Of a stretch of DNA of 45,217 nt, positions 13,793 through 24,123 are shown piece after piece; positions within the stretch are counted from its first letter, which is position 1; every line of letters begins with the position of its first letter. This DNA comes from a virus. Under the pieces are notes generated by a model. That model was not told where the DNA came from and ran no database searches. It was given only the letters and a program-made list of their open reading frames with translations. Both the position numbers and the translations under genes were made by a program. Location: positions 1 to 45,217 of IMG/VR virus record IMGVR_UViG_3300037297_000118, one strand, 5' to 3'.

Positions 13793-16245
13793 TGGCATTT
13801 AAAGCTGGTGCTATTTATGGTGAAGCAATATTAGACACAAAAAAATGGCAAGGTGGATTAGGAAAATTAACTAAATCTGCTGGTATTGCTGCTGCTGCAA
13901 TAGGTGCTGCTTTTGTTGCTGCTATGACAAAAGCTGTAGCAACTGCAAACGAATTTCAAAAAGCTATGTCTAATGTTGCAACAATTGTTGATACAACACA
14001 AGTTGATTTACAGGGATTAGCTACAGAAGTTTTAACATTAAATCCAGCTTTAGGTGATGCAACAGAATTAACACAAGGTTTATATCAGGCTTTTTCTGCT
14101 GGTGCAGGTACAGCAGAGGAAGCTATGAAAACTACAACTGATGCAGCTATGTTTGCAAAAGCTGCTTTAACTGATACATTTACTGCTGTTGATGTTTTAA
14201 CAACTGCTGTTAATGCTTATGGTCGAGAAACAATAAATACAACACAAGCTTCTGATATTTTCTTTAAAACAATTCAATTTGGTAAAGTAACTGGTGATCA
14301 ATTAGCTTCAACAATTGGTCAATCAATACCCTTGTTTGCATCTTCAGGTATTGCACTTGAAGAATTAGCTTCAGGAATTGCAGCTATGACAAAACAAGGT
14401 GTTAGTGCTGCAAATGCTACAACACAATTAAATGCAATTGTTAATTCATTTTTAAAACCTTCACAAGCTATGACAGAAGCACTTGAAGAAATGGGTTATG
14501 CTTCAGGTTCTGCTTTTCTTGAAGCTGAAGGTTTAGCAGGTGCATTACGATTAGTTGAAGAAAGAACTGATGGTGATGCTGCTGCTATGTCTGCACTTAT
14601 GCCAAATATTAGGGCATTACGTGGTGCTATGGCATTAACTGGTGTAGGTGGTGAAGAGTTTACAAATACCCTTGAAGCTATGGGTGATGCTGCTGGTGCA
14701 ACAGAAGAGGCATTTAATAAACAAGAAAAAACATTTGAAACACTAAGAAATTCAACAAATAATTTATTAACTGTTGTAGGGAATGTTGGTAAAGTTTTTG
14801 TTGATGAAATAGCAGTTGGTGCAACACAAGCTACACAAGCTATGATTCAATTTTTGCTTTCTTCTGAAGGTATGAATGTTGTTTCAAATATAATTGGTGG
14901 GTTAGCAGGTGCATTTGAATTAGTTAAAACAATTGCTGTTCCTTTAATAGAAACTATGCGTGATGTTTGGGGTGGAGTATTTGAAACAATACGTGATGCA
15001 CTTGCAGATATTACAGGTGAAGCAACTGGTGGAGCAGGTGCATTAAAATTACTTTCTTTGGTTGTTAATCTTTCAACTTCTGCATTAACTGTAATGGGAA
15101 AAGTTTTGCAGGGATTAATTAGATTAATTGCTGATCTTGTAATTGGAATCAGGGAAAGTATAGATACAGTTGGTACATTCTTTGATTTTTTACGTGGTGA
15201 AGCTACATGGGAAGATGTAAAAGCTAATGCAAAAGAAGCTGGTGGTGCATTTAAAGATTTAGGACAGAATTTTATTACAAGTGTAGGCGCTGTTTATGAA
15301 ACTGTTAGAAATGAAATAGAAACTTTTGCTGGTGATACTGAAGAATTAACTGCTGATTTAAATGCTAATATTCAAACATCTTTTCAAAATACAAGGGATA
15401 ATGTCCGCACCAATTGGGGTGAAATGGTAACTGGACAAAAAGATTTAGTTACAGCTTTAAATGATGCATCTGCTGAATTGGTTACTGGTGTACAAAATCA
15501 AAATGATGATATTAAAGATGATACAGACGAAACAGTTGATGAACTTGAAGCAACATGGGAAGATTATTTTGATAGTATAAATCAAGGGTTTAGTTCTGTT
15601 TTTTCTTCAATTGGTAATTTGTCAACTATGGCATATCAAAATGAAAAAGATAGATTGGATTTAGCATTACAGGAACAATTAGATGATCTTGAAGAAAAAA
15701 GACAACAGGGAATAATAACAGAAGAAAACTATGAAGCACAAAAAGAAAGCATAGAAGCAGAAGCTTTAGAAAAATCAAATGCACTTGCAGAAAAACAATT
15801 TGAATCACAAAAGAAATTTCAAACAGCACAAGTTTGGATTGATACAGCAGGTGCAATTGTTGGGTGGTGGCGAGCAGCAACACGATTAGGTCCGATTGCT
15901 GGACCAATTTTTGGTGGAGTAATGACAGCAGCATCATTAGCTTTAGCTGCTGCACAAACTGCTTTAATTGCACAACAGGTTTTTGTTCCTTCAAGGCAAC
16001 AGGGTGGAATGACAGCAGGTGCAACACGTGTTAATGAAGCTGGTGGTGAAATTATTACTTTGCCTGATGGATCACAAGTAATTCCAAATGACATTTCAAG
16101 GCAAATTGCAGATAATATTGCTGGTACTGGAAACAATATTAATGTTTCTTTTGCTGGTGCAAAAATATCTGATGAAATGGATTTAAACAGAGTAACCGAT
16201 CAAGTAATTAAAAAACTTGGTAGGGAATTAAGGTTAGCAGTATGA
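13792..16245 (+). CDS. Tail tape measure protein
   Basis: 817 aa, the longest gene of the tail core. The N-terminus (AILDTKKWQGGLGKLTKSAG, a hydrophobic Ala-rich helix) and residues 60-300 match the TP901-type tape measure core (FQKAMSNVATIVDTTQVDLQ). Residues 600-690 form a coiled coil followed by hydrophobic segments that could insert into the host membrane. At 1.5 angstrom per residue the tail would be about 120 nm. It fixes tail length and is probably ejected ahead of the DNA. No lysozyme or peptidase domain is apparent. Confidence 0.9.
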   Translation: MAFKAGAIYGEAILDTKKWQGGLGKLTKSAGIAAAAIGAAFVAAMTKAVATANEFQKAMSNVATIVDTTQVDLQGLATEVLTLNPALGDATELTQGLYQAFSAGAGTAEEAMKTTTDAAMFAKAALTDTFTAVDVLTTAVNAYGRETINTTQASDIFFKTIQFGKVTGDQLASTIGQSIPLFASSGIALEELASGIAAMTKQGVSAANATTQLNAIVNSFLKPSQAMTEALEEMGYASGSAFLEAEGLAGALRLVEERTDGDAAAMSALMPNIRALRGAMALTGVGGEEFTNTLEAMGDAAGATEEAFNKQEKTFETLRNSTNNLLTVVGNVGKVFVDEIAVGATQATQAMIQFLLSSEGMNVVSNIIGGLAGAFELVKTIAVPLIETMRDVWGGVFETIRDALADITGEATGGAGALKLLSLVVNLSTSALTVMGKVLQGLIRLIADLVIGIRESIDTVGTFFDFLRGEATWEDVKANAKEAGGAFKDLGQNFITSVGAVYETVRNEIETFAGDTEELTADLNANIQTSFQNTRDNVRTNWGEMVTGQKDLVTALNDASAELVTGVQNQNDDIKDDTDETVDELEATWEDYFDSINQGFSSVFSSIGNLSTMAYQNEKDRLDLALQEQLDDLEEKRQQGIITEENYEAQKESIEAEALEKSNALAEKQFESQKKFQTAQVWIDTAGAIVGWWRAATRLGPIAGPIFGGVMTAASLALAAAQTALIAQQVFVPSRQQGGMTAGATRVNEAGGEIITLPDGSQVIPNDISRQIADNIAGTGNNINVSFAGAKISDEMDLNRVTDQVIKKLGRELRLAV

Positions 16246-17054
16246 TTGAATATGCATTACGTGATGATGCAGGTAATGAATTAGATTTAAATGATGTTAC
16301 TATTTTACAACCTGCACGTGGAAGTTTAACCTATGATTCAGATATATTTTCTTTTGAAAATGAATTAATACCAAATTCTGCATTACCTGGATCGGTTAAA
16401 GTTGGTAAAATAAGAACACGATCAAGGCAAATTGTTTTAACATTTTCACGTGCATTAGGTACTGATAAAGTTGGTGAAGAAAATTCTGATGATTTTAGAT
16501 CAGCAGAAAATGAATTAATTTCATTTCTTTTTAAAACAACAGAATTAAGGGATAACACAAATAATTTAAAAATACCTATTGCACCTGTAGATTATAATAT
16601 TTCATATGATAGGGGTGGGCATAAAATAGGTGCAGATATTCAATTTACTTTAGAATTACTTGATCCTTTTTGGTCTGCTATAACAGCAATAGTTTATACA
16701 CAATCAATACCAATAGGAACAACATTAATTTCTGTTACTAATAGTGGGTTTGCATCTGTTCCACCTTATATTGTACTTGATGCAATTGCACCTGTAACAG
16801 AATTTCAAATATATATTGAATCTACAAAGGAAGGTATTCAACTTTCTGAAGATGTTTTTGGTCAAACTGGTTTTGGTGAATTAATAATTGATTGTATTAA
16901 TGGTTTAGTTTCAATTGGTGATTTGGATAGAACTATTTCAATTCTTCCAGGTACAGGATTTTTTACTATACCTGTTGGAACATCTAATTTAGTTATTGTT
17001 ACTGATGCAATATTTGATTTTACTATGAACTTTAATGAAAGGTTTTATATTTAA
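16242..17054 (+). CDS. Distal tail protein (Dit)
   Basis: 270 aa, directly after the tape measure with ATGA overlap. The N-terminal half has the Dit pattern of belt strands (SVKVGKIRTRSRQIVLTFSR, then FRSAENELISFLF) and the C-terminal half is a galectin-like beta sandwich (SVPPYIVLDAIAPVTEFQIY, GELIIDCINGLVSI). Dit forms the hexameric ring joining the tube to the tail tip and carries receptor-binding proteins. Size and order are typical. Confidence 0.8.
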   Translation: MIEYALRDDAGNELDLNDVTILQPARGSLTYDSDIFSFENELIPNSALPGSVKVGKIRTRSRQIVLTFSRALGTDKVGEENSDDFRSAENELISFLFKTTELRDNTNNLKIPIAPVDYNISYDRGGHKIGADIQFTLELLDPFWSAITAIVYTQSIPIGTTLISVTNSGFASVPPYIVLDAIAPVTEFQIYIESTKEGIQLSEDVFGQTGFGELIIDCINGLVSIGDLDRTISILPGTGFFTIPVGTSNLVIVTDAIFDFTMNFNERFYI

Positions 17055-19450
17055 TGCCCGAATTTGAAGTAATTAGTCCACCTGAAGGAATACAATTACA
17101 ATTAAGATCACCAACAGGTGAAGTATTAGCTTATTTATCTGATACAGATAAATCAGGTGCAATATTAAATGCTCAAATTGTAGAAAGAAAAATTGGTGGT
17201 GTAGAAAAATTTAGTTTTCAAATTTCAAGTGATAATGATTTACCTATTACAAGAAATACAGAATGTTTTTTCTATGTATCAGGTGTTTTACGCTTTATCG
17301 GTCAAGTTGTAGAAATTCCTTTGCCTGATCAAGATGATCCTGTATTAGAAATTAGGGGTGAAGGATTTTATAAAAATCTTTATAAAAAAGTTATTAATGA
17401 AAATTATTCATCTGCTAACCTGGAAGATATTATTAATGATATTTGCTCTAATTATCTTGGTGCAGATATTGATATATTTTATAATTCTTTTAAAATTGAT
17501 GTTCCTAATTTAACAAATATAACGGTTGAATTTAAAGATAAGAATTTATTTCAGGTATTTTCTACTATTTTACAAATAGCAAATTATGATTATGATAATG
17601 CTAAATATAGATTTTATGTTGATAATGAAAAGGATTTTGTATTTGAATTATTGCCTGAAGAATTAAGAACAGGTTTATTTGAAGGTTATCAATATCAAAC
17701 ACCTGAAGTTACAGAAGATAATTCAAACATAATAAATAAAATTCTTACTTTTAGAACAACTGTTGCTGATCCTAAAGCAGTTGAATATGTTAATACTTAT
17801 GAAGATACTGAATCACAAGGAAGATTTGGTTTATTTGAAAAGAAAATAACTTTTCCTGATTATATTGATACACCTACAATTGCAAATATTTGTGATTTTA
17901 TTTTAGAAAGAAGATCACTTCCCCAAACAAAAATTGCAGTTACTAAATCTGAAGTATTTAGAAAAGATAGAGTTAGTGCAGATTTAGGAACTATGAATAA
18001 TGGTGCTGGTGAAGAACCTTGGAATTTAGATTTTGATTTAAGTACTACAGAACAAATCACATTAGCAACATCTATTAGAAGAGGATTAAGTGCAGTTGAT
18101 TTTGGTAATTGGGCAATTTCAAATAAAAGAAATTTATTTTGGGAAATAATAGCGGAATGTGATTCTTTAAATAATTGGGATTTATCTAATTTATCTGTAA
18201 CAACTGCTGTACTTTCAGCAACACGTGTTTTAACTGGTAGACAATCAATTAAATTTACTACTGGTTCTGGTTCAGATGGTGAATATGCAGAATTTGTTTT
18301 AGATCAAGAAATACCATTAGCACAATTGGCAAGATTATATATTTATTTTGAAGATACTGTTGATAAAATATCAATAATATTTTCTGATACTTTTGGAAAT
18401 ACAATTACTCTTGAATTTGGTTCAGTTGAAGGAACATTAGAAGTTGATACTTCAACACCTGCAACAGATGATGCAGAAATTGATTATTCACTTGGAACAG
18501 ATTTACTTGATGTAGATATTATAAATGCAGTTACATTTAATCAGTGGTTAAAACTTATTCAAAATATAGATTTACAAACTACCCTTTCAGGTTTTGAAGT
18601 TAAACCTAATGGTGGTTTATTTGATTTTCAAGTTGCTGCTGGTATTGATTTTACTGATTTAATGGATCGTGGTAATTGTGAATCAACCGATCCACCTATG
18701 ATACAAGGTGAAACAACACCTTTAAATGTTGGTGTTAGTTGGGCACGTTCTGCTGATCAAGCTGCTGAAGGTTCATTTAGTTATAAATTAACAAAAACTG
18801 ATGGTACTGCTGGAAATAAATATATTTCCATTTTTGATAATGAAAGCACAACTGATTTACATGGTTTGCTTCCTGGTAAAAGTTATAACATTAAATTAAA
18901 ATATTATATTCCTTCAACTGGTGGTCCATCTTTAACAGGTGAATTTAGGTTACTTGTTCAAAATTATGTTTCTGGTGCATGGTCTGGTTTAGTTTCAGCA
19001 ACAGGAACTAATCCTAAAGATGCATGGAATCAGTGGGATTTTGATTTTACGATAGATGCTGCTGCAACAGGTATTAGAATTTGGTTTTATTTAGTTAGTT
19101 TAACACAAGTTGGTGAATTTGTTTATATAGATAATATAGAAATGCTTCAACCTGTTGCTGAAGATTTTGAAGTTAGAGTTATAACTAATCCAGGTTTATT
19201 AAATGTTAAAACAATTAGAATTAATATGCTAACAAATAATGTTTTGAATTTTTATTTAGATAGGATTGATGCATATGCAAATATTTACAAATACCATGAA
19301 TTACAATTAGAAGAGGTTATTTTTAATTTAGCATCTAAATTGTTTACTGCTGAATTAAATTTTGGTGAATTAGAAGATAATATTATTGATGAAATTGATA
19401 AAAAAGTAGAGGAAGGGGATACTGCTTTAGCAATATTCTCTAAACAATAA
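17054..19450 (+). CDS. Tail-associated baseplate hub protein (Tal)
   Basis: 798 aa. Residues 1-370 follow the gp27-like hub pattern of siphovirus Tal proteins (VERKIGGVEKFSFQISSDND, FRFIGQVVEIPLPDQDDPVL-like segments, LEDIINDICSNYLG). Residues about 530-690 look like a carbohydrate-binding jelly roll (ANVGVSWARSADQAAEGSFSY-like, ...WFYLVSLTQVGEFVYIDNIE). Start and Dit stop overlap by one base. It forms the tip that opens toward the host envelope, and the jelly roll may bind surface sugars. No peptidoglycan hydrolase motif is visible. Confidence 0.75.
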   Translation: MPEFEVISPPEGIQLQLRSPTGEVLAYLSDTDKSGAILNAQIVERKIGGVEKFSFQISSDNDLPITRNTECFFYVSGVLRFIGQVVEIPLPDQDDPVLEIRGEGFYKNLYKKVINENYSSANLEDIINDICSNYLGADIDIFYNSFKIDVPNLTNITVEFKDKNLFQVFSTILQIANYDYDNAKYRFYVDNEKDFVFELLPEELRTGLFEGYQYQTPEVTEDNSNIINKILTFRTTVADPKAVEYVNTYEDTESQGRFGLFEKKITFPDYIDTPTIANICDFILERRSLPQTKIAVTKSEVFRKDRVSADLGTMNNGAGEEPWNLDFDLSTTEQITLATSIRRGLSAVDFGNWAISNKRNLFWEIIAECDSLNNWDLSNLSVTTAVLSATRVLTGRQSIKFTTGSGSDGEYAEFVLDQEIPLAQLARLYIYFEDTVDKISIIFSDTFGNTITLEFGSVEGTLEVDTSTPATDDAEIDYSLGTDLLDVDIINAVTFNQWLKLIQNIDLQTTLSGFEVKPNGGLFDFQVAAGIDFTDLMDRGNCESTDPPMIQGETTPLNVGVSWARSADQAAEGSFSYKLTKTDGTAGNKYISIFDNESTTDLHGLLPGKSYNIKLKYYIPSTGGPSLTGEFRLLVQNYVSGAWSGLVSATGTNPKDAWNQWDFDFTIDAAATGIRIWFYLVSLTQVGEFVYIDNIEMLQPVAEDFEVRVITNPGLLNVKTIRINMLTNNVLNFYLDRIDAYANIYKYHELQLEEVIFNLASKLFTAELNFGELEDNIIDEIDKKVEEGDTALAIFSKQ

Positions 19451-19462
19451 GGAGTTAAATTC

Positions 19463-21217
19463 ATGGGCATTAAAATGTCTGGATTAGATGAACAATTAAA
19501 TGTTAATGATGATGATATTTTTCATTTAAGAACATCTGGTGGATTAGATAAAAAAATTACTGCACCCAATTTAAAAATAGGTTTAGATGTTGCTGGTAGG
19601 GTTGTCGGTCCTGCTGTAACATTAACTGGTGCTGTTAGTAGGGGTGATCCTATTTTTAGATTACATCAAAAATTTGGTACTGGTTCAGATTTTGCTTTTA
19701 GAACAATAATTCCTGGTGTAAATATTTTAGCTGGTCCTGATTATGGTGCATCTGGTTTTTATATCGGTGCAGATTTTTATGCAGTTTGTTATATTGATGT
19801 TCCAACAGCAACATGGGAATATAAATTAAGAATTTATGAACATAATTTTAATCAAACAGCTTTTACTTTGCGTGGTTCTGGTGTTGATATTTTTACTGCT
19901 TCAAGTAATTATCCGTTTTTTATGGGTGGTGGTTATTTACGTGATGTAGATTCAAATACAATTGAATTTTGTATTGTGATTGCAGAAGATTCTACAACAT
20001 ATAAAAGAATTTATACTTATCGTTTAAATAAAACAACTTATGTTGTAACACAAGTTGGTTCATTTCATGAAATGGATGATTATTGGTCAGCTTCAAATAA
20101 TTCTTATGCACGAACAGCAGCAGATGGTTCAGAAGAATTATATTGTTTTTATAATATTGTAGCATCAAATAATAGATTTAGGGTTTATCATTCAAATAGG
20201 GATGGTACATATACTGAAAGGGGAACATTTTTACAGTATAGTGAATCCCATAATTTTCAAGATTGTGGAATTCCATTTAAAGTTGATGGTAAATATATTT
20301 TCGGTTATTCCTATGGAGCAGCAAATATAATACAAACTGGTTATGATCCAATAACCTATGCTAAAACAGAACAAATAAAAGCGCCTATATTAAATTATTT
20401 TGGTACAAATCAATATCCAACAAAAACACATTTTAATACATCCCCAATAGGTTATGATTATTCAAATAGAACTGATGATTATGATTTTACTATTGCACGT
20501 ACTTTTGGTAATGTAATTGGTCCTGGTTTGATTCTTTTAATTTATGCTGCTTCTGCTGTTGCAACTGATTCTGAAGCACCTTATTGGATGCAAGTTTTTA
20601 AATATGATGCAGTACTTGATTTTTGGCAACCTGCAAGTAATCCTGTATCAATTGCATCATTAACAGATAATGTTTCACAAGGAAATATTGCAAAAGTATT
20701 TTTATTGACAAACGGTTTAATTTTAATTGATTGGGTTGCATTTAGTTCTATTGATACGGGTGCTGCTTCTGTACAAAACCGTGAAGCTTATGTTATGTCA
20801 TTTCAAAATGGATTTTTGCAATTGATATGGAGGGGTTTAATTCGTGCACCTTTGGATGGTTCACAAGCAAGGCGTGGTATTTCTGGTGATTTAACTTTTG
20901 ATGGTAGATATTATGTTGCTGGAAATACTGGAAATGCGGATATACCTTTTCATGGTTTACTTTATATGTCAGAACTTTTAGGTTTTGCTGATCGTGATTA
21001 TTCAATTAGTGAATCTGTAAATCCTGTTATTAAGGGTGCAATAACTGGAATGTCAAATTTAATTGCTGGTGTTCCTTATGGATGGGATGTTAATATTGGA
21101 GCAATAAAACCATATTATACTGGTGGTTTAAATGTTGCAAAAGCAATTTCTGATTCTATTTTAGAAGTTGATGTACCAACTTCTAAATATGAATGGATTT
21201 GTATTGATGAAAGGTGA
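19463..21217 (+). CDS. Receptor-binding protein / tail fibre 1
   Basis: 584 aa. Residues 1-43 form an adaptor shared with the proteins at 21373 and 22220: DIFHLRTSGGLDKKIT followed by NLKIGL. The middle is beta-rich with repeated short strands separated by G/D turns, compatible with a propeller or sandwich. The C-terminal 90 residues (VIKGAITGMSNLIAGVPYGW) resemble phage fibre end domains. AAGGAG precedes the ATG. The shared adaptor suggests that these proteins occupy the same docking site on the tail tip. Confidence 0.7.
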   Translation: MGIKMSGLDEQLNVNDDDIFHLRTSGGLDKKITAPNLKIGLDVAGRVVGPAVTLTGAVSRGDPIFRLHQKFGTGSDFAFRTIIPGVNILAGPDYGASGFYIGADFYAVCYIDVPTATWEYKLRIYEHNFNQTAFTLRGSGVDIFTASSNYPFFMGGGYLRDVDSNTIEFCIVIAEDSTTYKRIYTYRLNKTTYVVTQVGSFHEMDDYWSASNNSYARTAADGSEELYCFYNIVASNNRFRVYHSNRDGTYTERGTFLQYSESHNFQDCGIPFKVDGKYIFGYSYGAANIIQTGYDPITYAKTEQIKAPILNYFGTNQYPTKTHFNTSPIGYDYSNRTDDYDFTIARTFGNVIGPGLILLIYAASAVATDSEAPYWMQVFKYDAVLDFWQPASNPVSIASLTDNVSQGNIAKVFLLTNGLILIDWVAFSSIDTGAASVQNREAYVMSFQNGFLQLIWRGLIRAPLDGSQARRGISGDLTFDGRYYVAGNTGNADIPFHGLLYMSELLGFADRDYSISESVNPVIKGAITGMSNLIAGVPYGWDVNIGAIKPYYTGGLNVAKAISDSILEVDVPTSKYEWICIDER

Positions 21218-21221
21218 TTAA

Positions 21222-21380
21222 ATGAGCGGATTAACAAAAGATGAAGTTATACCAAACTGTAGTGTTTGTGGAAATAGAGTTGATTTTGAATGTTATTTTA
21301 ATTTTAATAAAATAAGAAGAATAAAAGATATAAAGAAAAAACCTACATGGTGCCCATTAAAGGAAAAAGAAAATGGCTAA
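21222..21380 (+). CDS. Small four-cysteine protein
   Basis: 52 aa, MSGLTKDEVIPNCSVCGNRV at the start, with cysteines at 13, 16, 24 and 44, a likely single zinc site. It lies between two receptor-binding genes and overlaps the next by 8 nt. Proteins like this among tail fibre genes may be assembly factors. No family recognised; the cysteine spacing and the ribosome site (AAAGGTGAT) support it as real. Confidence 0.65.
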   Translation: MSGLTKDEVIPNCSVCGNRVDFECYFNFNKIRRIKDIKKKPTWCPLKEKENG

Positions 21381-22218
21381 ACAATTAGGTGATTTAACTG
21401 AAGCTTCTGCACTTTCAGCAGTAGATTTATTATTAGTTAGAAATTCTGCTGGTATTGATCAGAAAATACTTTTTAATAATTTAATTAAATCTTCACGTGT
21501 AACTGTTGCAAAAAGTTTTAATTTTTCTGTATTAAATACAGATGTTAATTCAGTTTTTTTAATAACAACTGGTGCAACTGATAGAACTGCTGCTTTACAA
21601 GCTGCTGCGGAAAATGAAAATAAAATATATACTTTTATTAAAGCTGATTCAGGTATAGGTAAAGTAATTGTTGAACCACAAGGTTCTGAATTAGTTAATG
21701 GTACTTTAAATTGGGAAATTACTGATCAATATGGTTATGTTGTTATAATTTCTGATGGTGTTGGTTGGTGGGTACTTGCAAATGAAGGTACTGTTTATGA
21801 AGATATTGTTACAACTGGAACACCTGCACAAACAAACCCTGTTTCTGGAACATGGTATAATGTAGGTTCACAAAGTTTAACTGTACCTGCTGGTGTTTAT
21901 ATGGTAGAGTATAGTCAATATGCTGTTAGGCAACATGGAACAGCACAAGCAATAATTAATTTAGCTGTAACATTATCAAAAACTGCTGGTGCTGAAGATG
22001 ATTTTAATTTTACCCAAAACTTTACTTTTTCAAATCCTGGTACAAACTTTTCGACAACAGTAAGTTTTGGTCAAATGTATCAAAAGAAATTAAAACAAAT
22101 ATTAACAGCAGCTACAACTTTTTATATAAATTTAAAAACTACTTCAGATGGTGGTCAAGGATCAATATTTAAAACTAATTTAGCATCACAAATTATTAGA
22201 GCTACAAGGATAGGATAA
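21373..22218 (+). CDS. Receptor-binding protein / tail fibre 2
   Basis: 281 aa. The N-terminus (SALSAVDLLLVRNSAGIDQK) is a diverged copy of the DI.HLRTSGGLD.KI adaptor seen at 19463 and 22220. The C-terminal half is a compact beta domain (SQSLTVPAGVYMVEYSQYAV, MYQKKLKQILTAATTFYINL) like C1q or TNF-like trimeric fibre heads. Probably a trimeric tip protein for host recognition. It overlaps the small cysteine protein gene. Confidence 0.65.
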   Translation: MAKQLGDLTEASALSAVDLLLVRNSAGIDQKILFNNLIKSSRVTVAKSFNFSVLNTDVNSVFLITTGATDRTAALQAAAENENKIYTFIKADSGIGKVIVEPQGSELVNGTLNWEITDQYGYVVIISDGVGWWVLANEGTVYEDIVTTGTPAQTNPVSGTWYNVGSQSLTVPAGVYMVEYSQYAVRQHGTAQAIINLAVTLSKTAGAEDDFNFTQNFTFSNPGTNFSTTVSFGQMYQKKLKQILTAATTFYINLKTTSDGGQGSIFKTNLASQIIRATRIG

Positions 22219-22219
22219 A

Positions 22220-23812
22220 ATGGCATTAAACATTTCAGATTTAGTTGCAGTAACAGAAATAAATGATACTGACATTTTACACCTTAGAACATCTGGTGGT
22301 TTGGATAGAAAAATAACAGGTGCAAATGTTAAATCAGTTTTAGTACCAAAGAATTCTAAAACTGTTACAATACAAGATAATATAAATGAAAATGAAATTG
22401 TTGTATTAGATTGGGGTGAAAGCTTATATAGAAAAGCAAGCACTTCATTTAATCCTTGGAATAGTTTTCAATTACTTACAACTGTAGCTGATCCACCTTT
22501 GGTAGCTTCTATATTTTTAGTACGTTTATCTCAAAATAGATATGCTTATATTTATGATACAACATCACCACCTGAATGTGGAATTTCTGTAATAACAACA
22601 AATGTAGATGGTACAATTAGTCAAGGTACAGTTCAAACATTTACAGATTTACAATCAGCAGCAGTAAGAAAAGTAATTCATGTTGATACAGATAAAATTG
22701 TTATACTTTATGAAGATGCAGCAGGTTCAGATTTATATGCACGTGCAGTTTCTTTTTCTGGATCAACTGTTACAATTGGTGCTGCAACATTATTGGATAG
22801 TGTTAATACTTCTTTTGATTTTAATGGTTGCAGAGTTAAAGCAGGATTTTTTGTTTATCATCATTCTGATACTGGTGATAATATTGGTCGTTTGCAACTT
22901 TGTTCTTTATCAGGTACTACAATTTCTAAAGTTGGAAGTGAATATAATACTACAAAAGTAGTTGCTGGATTTGATGCTGATCATTTAGCAAATGTTAGAG
23001 ATAATGTAATTGTTTATCAATATGAAGATAATGCAGGTACAGGTGCTTTTTTAAAATTATATCATATTAGTGATACTGGAACATTTACACCCTTTCAAGA
23101 AACAACACGTGAAATCTTTTTTCCTGATTCTGGATATGATACCCAAAATACAACTATGTTTGTTCGTAATTTATGGGAAGATTATTTTATTGTATTTCGT
23201 AGAGTACCTGTAGGAAATAGTGTTTTTGTTTTTCGTGTTCCTTTTGACGGTGATCCTGTTGCTGCTTCTTTAGATCAAGTACAATCGTATCATCCACGTG
23301 TTGTACACGAACAACTTTTTTATGGTGGTAATAATCTTAGTTCTATATTTTTAGAAACTACAACATATAAACCTGGTTTTTATTGTATGCAAGAAAACGG
23401 ATTAGATACAAATATAATTTTTATTAGTAGAAAAGGCATTTTTGGTTTTATTCCTGGTTGGGGTGAAGATAAATCTGGAAGATGGCAAGTTGCATGTACA
23501 GATAAATATCGTGGTTTATTTATTGGTAGTACTGTAGATACATCAGAAATTTATGGCCGTACCTTTAGAGGGTTTCAAAAAGTTGTTGGTATTGCAACTG
23601 AATCTGTTGTTGCTGCACAAAGTTTAGAAGTACAATTTAAAGGAATTAAAAACGGTTTTACTGGATTAACACCTGAAGCTGATTATTATTTAAAAGAAGA
23701 TGGTACTTTAGGTGCTGATGATGGTACTTTAGATAATATAGAAAGATTAGTTAAAATTGGTAAAGCAGTAAGTACAACAGAAATTGATATTAATATTGTT
23801 GAACCTTGGTAA
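22220..23812 (+). CDS. Receptor-binding protein / tail fibre 3
   Basis: 530 aa. The start carries the adaptor in its clearest form (DTDILHLRTSGGLDRKITGA). Residues 80-420 contain repeated beta units with D, G and W/Y positions (VITTNVDGTISQGTVQTFTD, KIVILYEDAAGSDLYARAVS) that fit a beta propeller. The C-terminus (KNGFTGLTPEADYYLKEDGT, then VKIGKAVSTTEIDI) is a fibre end domain common in phages. AGGATAGGA lies in front of the ATG. Likely recognises a surface glycan or protein. Confidence 0.7.
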   Translation: MALNISDLVAVTEINDTDILHLRTSGGLDRKITGANVKSVLVPKNSKTVTIQDNINENEIVVLDWGESLYRKASTSFNPWNSFQLLTTVADPPLVASIFLVRLSQNRYAYIYDTTSPPECGISVITTNVDGTISQGTVQTFTDLQSAAVRKVIHVDTDKIVILYEDAAGSDLYARAVSFSGSTVTIGAATLLDSVNTSFDFNGCRVKAGFFVYHHSDTGDNIGRLQLCSLSGTTISKVGSEYNTTKVVAGFDADHLANVRDNVIVYQYEDNAGTGAFLKLYHISDTGTFTPFQETTREIFFPDSGYDTQNTTMFVRNLWEDYFIVFRRVPVGNSVFVFRVPFDGDPVAASLDQVQSYHPRVVHEQLFYGGNNLSSIFLETTTYKPGFYCMQENGLDTNIIFISRKGIFGFIPGWGEDKSGRWQVACTDKYRGLFIGSTVDTSEIYGRTFRGFQKVVGIATESVVAAQSLEVQFKGIKNGFTGLTPEADYYLKEDGTLGADDGTLDNIERLVKIGKAVSTTEIDINIVEPW

Positions 23813-23817
23813 ATTAA

Positions 23818-24123
23818 ATGGCAAAAGATAATACAGAACATCATACTTCAGGAGTTTATGAAAAATTCTGTAAACCACGATTTGAAGGAATAGAGGAAGA
23901 TATAAAGGATACACAAACAACAGTTCATAGTATAGATAAAGTTGTGAATGATGGATTAAAAGATAAAACAGAAAGATTAGAAAAACATAGCAATTGGATT
24001 ATAGGTTTATTAATTAGCTTGTTATTTATAATTATTGCATCTACAATTGGATTATACGCAACAAATCAAAACAAAGTTGAACAGGTAAATGAAAAAGTAG
24101 AAAGGTTGCTAAATGATAATTAA
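23818..24123 (+). CDS. Membrane protein with coiled coil (holin-associated, XhlA-like)
   Basis: 101 aa. The N-terminal 60 residues are charged helix (GIEEDIKDTQTTVHSIDKVV), followed by one transmembrane segment at about 61-83 (WIIGLLISLLFIIIASTIGL) and a short coil. This is the XhlA/hemolysin-type layout found beside holins. It is the first gene of the lysis region; the next gene overlaps its end by 11 nt. The exact role in lysis is inferred from context. Confidence 0.6.
   Translation: MAKDNTEHHTSGVYEKFCKPRFEGIEEDIKDTQTTVHSIDKVVNDGLKDKTERLEKHSNWIIGLLISLLFIIIASTIGLYATNQNKVEQVNEKVERLLNDN

Noticed and set aside
15626-16136. Minus-strand open frames inside the tape measure gene
   Set aside because: Low-complexity Leu/His-rich translations typical of antisense to Gln/Ala-rich coding sequence; no translation signals.
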